Assembly: GCA_946902875.1 (NCBI GenBank)
Contig: OX336336.1
Location: 26,739,558 to 26,803,557, forward strand
Length of the DNA: 64,000 nt
DNA from: Nematopogon swammerdamellus
Lineage: Eukaryota; Arthropoda; Insecta; Lepidoptera; Adelidae
Direction of reading: 5' to 3'
Position numbers and translations under genes: made by a program. Numbering within the stretch: the stretch's first letter is position 1; each line of letters begins with the position of its first letter. This document shows positions 34,501 through 43,400 of this stretch, in pieces. The notes beneath the pieces were generated by a model that had not been told where the DNA came from, searched no databases, and worked only from the letters and a program-made list of their open reading frames with translations.

Positions 34501-35400
34501 GGTTCGAATCCTGGTCGGGATGTATTTTTAGGGTTTCGTATACGGTACGGGACCCTATTACTAAGCCTACACCGTCTGTCTGTCTGTCTGTCCGTCCGTC
34601 CGTCCGGACGGACGGACGGACAGACAGACGGACGCGTCCGTCTGTCTGTTCGAGGGCTGTATCTCTTGAGCCGTAATAGGTAGGTAGCCCGTTGAAATTT
34701 TCACAGAATATCTGTTAATATGGCCGATACGATACTCGTATAACAACAAATAATAAAAATAAGAAAAAGTACAAAATTCACGGGGTTCCCATAGAAGAAA
34801 CCAAAAAAGCATATGCGCGCGCGCCATCTAGAATAGAATAGAATAGAATACCTATCCTTTATTGTACAGATATAAATTTTACAAAAGGCGGACTTATTAC
34901 CTATGACAATCTCTGCCAGTCAGCCTTCTTAATAGAAAACATAATATAAAGGTGGCAACAAAAGAAGATACCGTCTACCGAATAGAGCGTGAAGCATTTT
35001 AACTAATCATGACATTTAACTAATATGAAGCATTTCATATAACACGCCATAGATGGCGTGAGTAGCGCTAACCATGACATGGCGATAAGGAACCCTCGGT
35101 GCGCGAGTTCGACTAGCACTTGGCTGGTTTTTTCCAATGATTTTCGATTTGCATTTTTCTAATTAAAAATAAAAATGATTTGTGTGAACGCAGGGCAATG
35201 TATTGATTAACGACCTGTGGGTTCCGTCAGAAATGATGCCTTCCTTCACGCCGTTTGAAGGAGCGCGTTTGGACTTTTACGCATTCACGACACACCCCAG
35301 AGAGGTCATATTCACAGCCAGCATATACGTCAAAGTCGTCCAGAGAGCCCGCAGGATTACACTCAAGAAGAAGAAAGGAGACAAATCCACTAAACAATAA
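28534..35400 (+). CDS. DUF1091 / MD-2-like secreted protein, gene B (complete)
   Basis: Four phase-0 exons: 28534-28593, 30562-30717, 32881-33033 and 35194-35400 (TAA); 191 aa, usual for the family. Exon 1 (MRLIAWFPVMALYV...) is a short signal peptide with an AAG|GTGAGA donor. The body has NPKYV, NRTSPYTF, a LCDW cysteine, LPERCPIY and GNVLIND. The only cysteines visible after the signal peptide are those two, as expected for a disulfide pair in this fold. Sequons NRT, NFT and NAS suggest a glycosylated secreted protein. The tail is strongly basic (KKKKGDKSTKQ). It lies on the opposite strand between the two GR exon blocks. The ligand is unknown; a chemosensory role, by analogy to Drosophila CheA/CheB, is inference. 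Exon 1 is the least certain. Confidence 0.8.
28626..29035 (+). repeat. SINE-B, full length
   Basis: The head GCGGGTGGCCGAGTGGTCTG with B-box GGTTCGAATCCGGTCGG is tRNA-like; the body and a TTACCAGATTACATAAAAAA tail follow. In intron 1 of DUF1091 gene B. Confidence 0.75.
29255..30545. repeat. Intronic minisatellite, about sixteen 80-81-bp units
   Basis: AGAATTGCCGAGAAGCAATG recurs about every 80 bp (29271, 29351, 29431, 29511, 29592 and on). Each unit carries GCCGCGGGAACAGCAAATAG and ends in TGTTTTCTAGG, a 3'-splice-site-like pattern. The last unit merges with the true acceptor of exon 2. Confidence 0.9.
30562..30717 (+). CDS. DUF1091 gene B, exon 2
   Basis: Acceptor TTTCAACAG at 30553-30561 and donor AGC|GTAAGT. 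52 codons, same length as in gene A. An 80-bp minisatellite runs right up to the acceptor. Confidence 0.85.
31060..31320. mobile_element. Foldback element copy
   Basis: Arms AAACGAACCCTACAGTTGAA.. and inverse CTTCAACTCTAGGGTTCG; the loop is in the opposite orientation relative to 10342-10712. Confidence 0.7.
31543..32064. mobile_element. Foldback element with about 190-bp arms
   Basis: The left arm (AAGGGCATTGCC..GGTGCC.. GCGCGGCCATCAACCAAACT ..CCTAAACTCAGTCCGAACGA) is inverted at 31879-32064. About 140 bp lies between. Confidence 0.7.
32110..32365 (-). repeat. SINE-A body and tail
   Basis: Reverse orientation, stops near GGGAAGGGACCTACC; the head is absent. Confidence 0.65.
32437..32845 (+). 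repeat. SINE-B, full length, best tRNA-like head
   Basis: GCGGCGGGTGGCCGAGTGGT (A box), TTCTCATGCGAGAGGTCC and B box GGTTCGAATCCCGTCGGC keep the order of a class II (Leu/Ser-like) tRNA. The body continues to CGGATTACATAAAAAA, 35 bp before exon 3 of DUF1091 gene B. Confidence 0.75.
32881..33033 (+). CDS. DUF1091 gene B, exon 3
   Basis: A polypyrimidine tract and TTACTTCCAG precede it; donor TAT|GTTAGT. It holds CDWM and RCPIY. Confidence 0.85.
33110..33850. other. Intron 3 of DUF1091 gene B: degenerate retroelement sequence
   Basis: 33250-33480 has plus-strand runs of former coding sequence broken by stops. A CTGACGA...GAAACGTG core lies at about 33488-33520. A SINE-A scrap is at 33715-33770. 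Confidence 0.4.
33890..34240 (-). repeat. SINE-C copy
   Basis: Decayed copy with the family interior (GAAAATTTCAACCGGCTACT, GGACGGACAGACAGACAG). Confidence 0.55.
34449..34523 (+). repeat. tRNA-like sequence, probable SINE head
   Basis: A box GGTGTAGTTGGTTATCGCG and B box GGTTCGAATCC with a good T-stem (CCAGG/CCTGG) and part of an acceptor stem. The anticodon arm pairs only four bases and position 33 is not T. It is followed directly by SINE-C sequence, so a retroposed tRNA-derived head is likelier than a working tRNA. Confidence 0.5.
34524..35135 (+). repeat. SINE-C copy interrupted by another short repeat
   Basis: From AGGGTTTCGTATACGG to CACTTGGCTGGTTTTT. 34835-34975 (GAATAGAATAGAATACCTATCC...) splits it, and the GTCC run at 34573-34640 forms a short palindrome. 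Confidence 0.65.
35194..35400 (+). CDS. DUF1091 gene B, terminal exon
   Basis: Acceptor GAACGCAG ends at 35193; 68 codons and TAA. A poly-T run follows and AATAAA occurs at 35623-35628. Confidence 0.85.
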   Translation, partial: GNVLINDLWVPSEMMPSFTPFEGARLDFYAFTTHPREVIFTASIYVKVVQRARRITLKKKKGDKSTKQ

Positions 35401-35622
35401 GACTAAAGTTTTTTTTTTTTTTTTAATTTTGTTATATATTCTGTATTACAATGTAAAAGTAATAGCTATCGCCCAAACTGGCCTTGCGGCTGCTTCATGA
35501 GCAACAGATATATAAGTACTAATTTATTCCTATATAGTTACATTGTTTGTTACATTTATATAATACTACAATGAATGTTTGCTAAACTATATATTAGGAC
35601 AAAAAGTCGTCTATGCAACATA

Positions 35623-35628
35623 AATAAA
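35623..35628 (+). promoter_or_regulatory. Candidate polyadenylation signal of DUF1091 gene B
   Basis: An AATAAA 223 nt after the stop codon; position plausible, otherwise unsupported. Confidence 0.35.
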
Positions 35629-35639
35629 CCCAACACTAA

Positions 35640-36540
35640 ACCGTCATTTATACATGAAACTTAACAACTCTCCGAGTACCCTCACTTTCATGAATATCTT
35701 GACATCACAAATATCGAATTGCTGTTGCTAGATCCATTTGTCGGCGACCGTCAAAGAATGGCAGATCACCACAGATCAGGCACTAGGCACTTCTTCCCAT
35801 TCCCTTTCTTACTTAATATGTATATGTAGGTACACATGTGTAATAAATTAGCAATCTCAGAAACTGACCGATTATGAAATTGTCAACTTAATAATTCGAC
35901 CAAATAAGAAAAAGGTAAATATAGAAATGGAGCAATTGAGAAGTTGACGAACTGCTATGTTGACAGAACAATAATCCGCCTATTTACGAAATGGACGAAC
36001 TCGCATAGTGGTAAATTGAGAAGTTGACGAACTACGAAGTTGGCAAACTATAGTTATGACTAATTAAGAAGTTGACTGTCATCGCTGACACCGATATTAT
36101 ATGTATTTGTTATATACTCTATACATTTAATTAGTAAGTATGTAAATAAATCAACGACATTCTACTTTCTGGACGGGCCCTCGTCATACATTTTACCGGT
36201 AGAAAGGTGCGATTGCAGTTCTTCTATATATTGCCAATATTTAAAACAGCGTAAGTGCGCGAGCGCCTCATACATAACGTTACGTTTCCGCTCTGTGAAC
36301 GTCGATAGAGTAAGACGGTTAAATGGCAATTTGATACGTATAAAGGAGAGACAACGATTGGAGAGGGTGCTGAATGCTCACCAATAGCGCGCCTCAATTC
36401 GGTGCGTTGTATGCCACTTCCCGATAATTTAATTCGTTGAAATAAATAAGCAGTATGTAACTGCAATTTATGTATATATATGGTGAGTGCCATTCAGTAT
36501 CATCATTCAGTGTCATAAAGTAATATTTATAGAGTATTAT
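35640..36540. other. Intergenic; degenerate GAAGTTGACGAACTA repeats at 35870-36075
   Basis: Several loose copies of TTGAGAAGTTGACGAACT lie in tandem. No gene is recognised in the rest. Confidence 0.4.
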
Positions 36541-36551
36541 GTACACTGTGA

Positions 36552-36958
36552 TATACAGGGTATTTCAGGATAGGGTTTCGTAAGTTCGGGGTACGAAAGG
36601 GGCCCATATTTTAAGACGAAAAGCTCTGAAACTTTTTCCCACATTCGGTCATTTTATAGTAAATTTTAACTAGTAGAATTAAAGTGCATATAGGTAAATT
36701 TCAAACACTTAAATTTGAGTGACATCAAAAGGAAAAGGGGGCTGGACTAGGTCATTGCACTCCCTAGACCTAGACAGCAGTATTGCCAAATCTCCCCATA
36801 CTCACTGTCCACCGAGTCTTTATAATAATTTTAAATTTTTTTATGAAAAAAAAAATATATACGGAATTTCGATTTGAGTGATAAGGATTTTCTTGTTCTA
36901 ATAATGAGTACTTTCTATTCCCGAAGTTTCTCAAGCCTATCCTGAAACACCGTGTATA
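36552..36958. mobile_element. MITE, TATACAGGGTATTTCAGGAT TIRs
   Basis: The left end TATACAGGGTATTTCAGGAT is inverted at the right as ATCCTGAAACACCGTGTATA. Confidence 0.65.
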
Positions 36959-37119
36959 GTATTTAATCATTATATAAAAAACCTAAAAATAACTCTAACT
37001 ATGAATAAAAATAATCGTCCGTAGGGACCGTTACCATGGTTCCCATCGCTGAAGCGGCTTTCCCCCTCTGGATCGCCAGGCTGATATTTTTTTATTTAAT
37101 TTTTTTATTTTTTATTTTT

Positions 37120-37215
37120 TTTTATGGAAACTTGACACGGTTGGCTACATCACCTACAACATCCGTTATGTCAGCCCACCGGGTGAACTAGGTGCCATGT
37201 CAGTGCTTCCCTTCA
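37120..37215 (-). repeat. SINE-A tail
   Basis: Tail and the first part of the body in reverse, CATGGAAACTTGACACGG-type start. Confidence 0.6.
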
Positions 37216-37219
37216 TTTC

Positions 37220-37680
37220 GCGGATCCGCAGCTTGAAATGCGCCCGGCCACGGCGACGACGGCGGCGGTCCCCAGACGCGTCAACGAGTATAGTGCCACG
37301 GTCAGCGCGCGGTAGTATTCCCAATTTCTTGGAAAAACTCCTAGCCCCAAGAAAATCCTTATGGCTCCACTGGCCCACTACAGTGGGGACATTAGTACTT
37401 GAAAGTCCTTGTGACCCCACTGGTGGAGACGAGCATTGGGGTCACCAGCCCGAAGCCAAGAATCTCTACAGCAAAGGCCACAAACTGGTAGTTGTTCTTG
37501 GGTTGTATTTAGCATGTTCAATAAATTGGGCATTTGCTGCAGCAAAACCGGCCACCCGAGACGAGCCCAACATGTGATTGGGGGCGAAGGTGTCCGCACT
37601 CCGCACACGTCGCATCCCAAACCAAAGCCCTCCCGCGCACCCACGGCATCAGAGTGACTCCGTCCGGCCTCCTATCCTAA
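37220..37680 (-). mobile_element. Possible retroelement coding remnant
   Basis: GC-rich block. The minus strand has phrases such as GQWSHKDFLGARSFSKKLG and WGHKDFQVLMSPL in different frames, a protein repeated within itself and broken by frameshifts. Family not identified. Confidence 0.3.
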
Positions 37681-38359
37681 CGTCCGACCTACCCAGATAG
37701 ACCAGGCGGTTTGAATGCAGTATGCATTCTAATGCTTATTAATAATAGAGGAGGCGGCGAACAAAACCGGACTTGTCCACCCATATAGTTTTCTTTTTGG
37801 TTCTCTGAGCTTATATTTTTTATATCGTCCCTGAAGTATTTTCATTCAAAACCGCTACTAACCTACACAAAATAATTCTCAAAAGTTGCCTTTTCAGTCA
37901 AAAACTGACTTGTCCCATTCAAATTTGCAGAAATTATGATTTCACTTTCATTATCAATCAAAACTGAATGAAACTAACAGAATATTTTTTCGTGTGATAT
38001 GTTTTCAAATAAAACTGTACTTGTCCAACCAGTCAGTGTTTTGATAAAGTAATTGACGGTTACACGTTTGTATTTTGATGAAGCTTTTATGTACAAAAAT
38101 GTAGAGCCATAGCTAGCCCCTATCTACTTCATCTAGTTTTTGAGCTCTCCTGTAAATTATATTTATGGGACCAGTCCGCTTTTCTTCGCTGCCTTCTCAG
38201 TATTTCTTTCAAATAAATCACTAATCTAACCTAAGAATGTGCATAATATATGTACTAATAAAAATAAAATATTTAAAATTAAACTTTCTCTGTATGAACC
38301 TGTTCTATATTCTTTATTCATCATCCATAGACAGTACACTGCATTCGAATTCGTCATAT

Positions 38360-38560
38360 TTTTAACCCCCGACGCAAAAAGAGGGATGTTATAAGTTTAA
38401 CGTGTGTGTGTGTATGTGTGTGTCTGTCTGTGGCATCGTAGCTCCCAAACGAATGGACAGATTTGGATGCGGTTTTATTATTGGAAACATTAGAAAGCTG
38501 GTTTAATCGGGATGGTTATTAGCTTTGTTTGTAATCAAGTAATAATTAAGTAAGAAAATG
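38360..38560 (+). repeat. Interspersed repeat, empty-site copy for the 5228-5681 MITE
   Basis: CCCCGACGCAAAAAGAGGGATG..TTATAAGTTTAACGTGTG..GGCATCGTAGCTCCCAAACG matches 5200-5227 plus 5682-5830. Confidence 0.6.
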
Positions 38561-38894
38561 TCCCCGGACATTCCCCGGAGTGTGGGACGAAACGTCGACA
38601 AACAAAGTGAGTCGTGTTCAGTATACCGCGTAACCGAAAAACATTGTCATAATGTGTAACAGCGGTAAAAGCCTAAACGAACATATACTAAGTAAAGTAA
38701 TAAAAAAATTATTTATCTTAAAAAGTGGGCCGATTTGCATGCGGTTTTTTGTAACATTAAACATTTAGTAATTAGCCAGCTCGATTATTATCAAAGCGAA
38801 GATGAACTGGCAAGAAATTTCGCTGAACATATTTTTTGTTATGTCCACTTATTCTATTATTTACAAAAGTGTTTGCCACTGCCTACACAGTACA

Positions 38895-38985
38895 ACCAGT
38901 CAGTCGTTGTGTATGCCTCCACTGCTGGGCATACGCCTCTCCAATTTTCCTCCAGTCCTCTCGGCCTTCATTTGCCGGGATTCAT
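38895..38985 (-). mobile_element. RTE 3'-end fragment
   Basis: Matches the extreme 3' end at 22352-22410 (CTGGGCATACGCCTCTCCAA, TTCCTCCAGTCCTC) with a short CAGTCAGTC tail. Confidence 0.65.
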
Positions 38986-39238
38986 TGCATTTTTCTAATT
39001 AATAGTATATAAAAGAAAATATTGTTTCTAAATAACAATGAAATCAATTTTATAAATGAAACTGCATGGGTTTAATTTATTCTTTTAATGAATAGACAAA
39101 ATTCAACCAAGATTGGTTAAATATCAATCTCAAATAAAATTAACATGCTTGATAATAGGATTGTAATTAATAAAAACAAATAAAAAATGGAAAAATAACA
39201 ACAGATTAAAATCAATGTAAAACTAAATGAAACTATAT

Positions 39239-39345
39239 TTTTTCATGGAAACTGACTCAGTTGGCTACCTCACCTACAACATCCGTGATGTCAGCCGATA
39301 ACACCGGGTGAACTAGGTGTCATGTTAGTGCATCCCTTCATACAT
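39239..39345 (-). repeat. SINE-A tail
   Basis: ATGGAAACTGACTCAGTTGG and the following body fragment. Confidence 0.6.
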
Positions 39346-39438
39346 CCTTTATATTCGTTACAATGCGGTCCTTGCTGAAGACGACCACCCGGAAAATGTT
39401 AGTCACATCAAATATTATGTATTCTTAGATGTTTCTAC

Positions 39439-40259
39439 TATACAGGATGTCCCCGGACTGGTGTATTTTTTTCTTTTAAGGAGGCTATTCTACGCTTTGT
39501 AACAAACATAATTAGTAAAAGAAGTAGGGTTCTAGGTACGCCCGTTGCGGAGATATACATTTCTAAAGTTTTTAATGTAGTGTAATGTTGTAATGCTCTA
39601 ATGGGGCGTGCGCGGGGCGTGGGACAGCGGGCAGCGGGAATACGAACGGACACGACGCGAGTGAACGCAAACAGATAGCCCACTCCGTCCGCGCTTCACC
39701 ACTCCGCCTCCGGCTGCTCCGCCCGCGTATCGCGCGCGTCCCGCCACGCCGCTAAAGGCGCCCACACATTGTAGTACGCATTTAATTTGTTAGGAAATCC
39801 TAAAATGTTATTGAAAGCACATAATATGTGCTTTCAATTTAATATTATTCAAAAAAATCTTTCACCAGTGCTTTTGTTACAAGACGTAGAATAGCCTCCT
39901 TAAAGGAACTACACCAGTCCGGGGACACGCTGCTAGAACGATAAAAAAGGTATGGACGCCGGACTGTCAAATGCTTGTATGAGAACTAGCGTCGCCGAGT
40001 TGCGGGGAGCGGAGTGTACTTACCGATGATAAGATATTCCACTATTGTGCACAGTAAACTTGGCTGTAGTGTTTTTACACGTAAACATAGAGCATGCGGG
40101 CATTTTAAACAGGTTTTTGCGAACGCAGCCGATGACAGACTGACGGGCCAGCGCGCGACCGTCCAATGAAACAAGTATGCTTTTACTTATATCGTGTTAC
40201 GCTGGCGAGGATAGGGTTTGGGGTCCATACCTTTTTTATCGTTCTAGACACGCTGTATA
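39439..40259. mobile_element. Outer TIR element interrupted by a second element
   Basis: Left TATACAGGATGTCCCCGGAC; right GTCCGGGGACACGCTG...GTATA, reconstructed across the inner insertion at 39933-40247. Further arm sequence (GGAGGCTATTCTACG / CGTAGAATAGCCTCC) is also inverted. It lies about 100 bp from the GR stop codon. Confidence 0.75.
39933..40247. mobile_element. hAT/P-like MITE, 8-bp target duplication
   Basis: Ends CTAGAACGATAAAAAAGGTA and the exact inverse. ACACGCTG is duplicated on both sides (39925-39932, 40248-40255). Confidence 0.8.
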
Positions 40260-40357
40260 CGATAAGTAAGTTTTTGCTATACATATTTTCAGCGATCGAC
40301 CTAAAAGCATCTTGGTATCGATGACCGGTCGATATCGACCGTTCAGGCGCCACTGTT

Positions 40358-40465
40358 CTAGAGGGCAGTTATGTTGGTGGAATCGTACACGGCAACGGTG
40401 GTGTCCTCTGGCGAGGCGCTGAACTGCAGCAGGACCAGCTCGTACGTCACGATGGTACCCACCAC
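40358..40465 (-). CDS. GR exon 10 (TM7 end, stop)
   Basis: Acceptor TGTTCAG. It encodes VVGTIVTYELVLLQFSASPE and ends TNITAL-TAG. TYELVLLQF is the hallmark of this receptor clade. Confidence 0.9.
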   Translation of the reverse strand: MVGTIVTYELVLLQFSASPEDTTVAVYDSTNITAL

Positions 40466-43400
40466 CTGAACACACACACACACATTCTCACATTACCAAC
40501 GCTTCTCGACTTAGTATCATATTTAAATTTCATACAAAATCGTCTTTTTTTTTTATTGACAGCGCGACACATGGCGCCGAGCCACCCATAAGGTGTCTAG
40601 CGACGTACATGGGCATTCAGTCGCATGCGGGAGCTGCGAGTGCCATGCCGGCCTGACAGGTGCCCATTCACGCCTCTCTTGAAGGACCCGAGACTATACT
40701 TGGGGGGAAATATGTGGGCAGGGAGAGCGTTCCAGAGTTTACCGGTTCTGTAGAGGAAGGATCTGCAGGACCGATTAGTACGCATCCGCGGTAAGTCCAG
40801 CGTATAGGGATGCAATCCCTGCCCAGTGCGCGTTGTACAGAGGTGAAAAGGGGACGGCGGAATCGCGCTAAACAGTTCCCTCCGAGCACTCCCCGTGGAA
40901 TAAGCGATAGAGCATACTTAGGGCGCCGACATCCCTCCGAAGTTGAAGTGGTTCTAGATCGCGGGACACATCGGGGTCATCTACTAGTCGCACGGTTCGA
41001 CGCTGGGATCGAGTCCAAAGGCGCAAGCTGGTATTTGAATCAACATAATTATGCTAGTACATATATTAAACACACTACCTACAATGTAGTATAATTTGTC
41101 AAAAAAAAAAAAATATGAATATTATACGCATATAATATATGTGTATAATATCTATATGAATATAATACCACGGCCAATAAAAAATAATTGTTCATGAAGG
41201 TCGCAGTCGTAACAGCTATGACAAATTGTCCTTGTTTTGGGTTCACTTCAGTGTAGTCGGCACTCGGCACGAACAATAAAATGTAAGCAATGACATTTCA
41301 CCAAAGTGTGATGGGCCGACCGCCGACGTCAAGGCTCTATTTAGTAGGTGATGCAGCCAACCGTGTCAGATTTCATAAAAAAATATTGACACATGATGAG
41401 TGTAGGTCACAGAGCATCAAATACCTACCGCCCGCGCCCCCTACTAGAGGCGCCCTAAGCGATGATATTTGAAACCCAATAACCGTATGCTGAGCTGCTA
41501 GCGCTTCGTATGTGTGTGTGTGTGTGCTAGTATCGACACTACACACAAAGAGGAGCAAGTTAGGCACACGCACAAAACAAATGCACACGCACAACACACA
41601 TATGTAAGTCATAGGCCACGCCCACAGGCTTTAACGGCGTTGTGGAGAAATCGCGCTCACGGCGCCTCTAGTAGGGGCGGGCGCGCGCATTTCATGCTCT
41701 GTGGTGTAGGTACTGCAAAGTGAATGTAAAATTATAACGACCAATTTGTCATTCAGCTGATTACCATATCATGCCTATTAAATTTAATGCAGTCATTGAA
41801 GTAATGAACGAAATCAGGTAACCTTTATTTACTAGGATAAGTATTATATTATAGTTTTATAACAGGCGAATTAAATTTACTCTGTTATTAATTATATTAA
41901 TTTTTAAGTTTCCGGATTAAGGCCCAATTGCGTCAACACGAATTTAGAGTTAAGTAGCGAGTTATGGATTTAAACGCGGTTCCCACAGTCAACGGGTGCT
42001 AGCTTAACGAGTTAAACTGGTTTATATCGTTAAATTCGTGTTGGTGCAAGTGGGCCTAACAGTAGTAGGTTTAAAGACTTACATAAGTCGACGTTTCGCC
42101 CGCTACGTCACGGGCTTCTTCAGGGACTGCGGGAGTTCCTGGAGCCGACGTCTGGTGTACGTTGTACCGGCAGTTTGACGTTGGTACAACGTACACCAGA
42201 CGTCGGCTCCAGGAACTCCCGCAGTCTCTGAAGAAGCCCGTGACGTATCGAGCGAAACGTCGACTTATGTAAGTCCCTACTACTGTTAATCCGGAAACTT
42301 AAAATTGAATTATAACAGGCGTGACGCTATGTATGTAGAATATTATAGAATAGAATAGAAATTCTTTATTGCACACAAAAACACAAACAGAGATACAAAA
42401 GACAGAAGAGCTATAGAAATTAACAATAATTCACACAGAAAAGAGAAGAGTAGCGTGCAAAGGCGGACTTATCATTTTGGACTTTATTTATCTTATGGTC
42501 TAATTTGCCATTGTTAGGTACAGCCCTTTTTTTATCTAATCCGGTATGGGTGGCTGAATCGGAGGGGCCAAAGCGCATGCTCCGACCAGCCAATATCACC
42601 TTCGAGAAGGTAGGTGCCATACCGGAGACTTCCCTGGATTGCTGGCTATACTGCACTAGAGGATAACACAGCCGAGGCTGCTATGCCGCCATCTTGCATC
42701 CAGTACGGTGGTATCAACCCAGTCGGCTACAATTTGAGCCTACCACCTAGTAAGGGTAAAGCCGTACCCTGAAACGTGGCTTGGGAAGGAAACCGATTGA
42801 CGTCGGAAACAGGGACGTACGAGTTCGTGGGATATTGAAAATCTAAAACACAATTTCAGAAACTTAGACTAGATAGAATTTACTCACCGTGAGTATCATT
42901 CCTCTAGTCACGTAGAAGAACTCGAGGCCGCTCAGCGCTACGGTCGTGAAGTTCACCTGATCCAGGAATCTCTGGACCTGAACCGACAAATAAACATTAC
43001 ATGACACTCACACATTAGCCACACCGATGAGTCATTTTTAGGGTTCCGCACCCCGTACGGAACCCTATTACTAAGCCTACCCGTCTGTCTGTCTGTCCGT
43101 CTGTCCGAGGGCTTTTTCTTTTATGGATTTTTTGGAAAAAAAAATATTTTTATTTAAACCAACATGGGTGGCTGTGTCCAGAGACCAATGGTACAGTCGA
43201 CAGAGCCAAAACCCCTCTCCTCGCGAAACCACGCTCAGTGAGGCGCCATGCCAGCAGATTTGCGGACTGTTGCTAGGCTGTCTGTCTAGCCCGTTGATAC
43301 GACGTTTGAAGACACCCAGGTTAAAGGATTCGGGAAACACACTCGCCTAGAGACAGTTCCACACTATAGCGGTGCGATCAAAAAAAATATTGACGGGGGT

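Noticed and set aside
34449..34523. Functional tRNA gene
   Set aside because: The anticodon stem is poor, position 33 is not T and SINE sequence follows directly.
36224..36493. 89-codon minus-strand frame
   Set aside because: No splice context, motif or composition of a gene.
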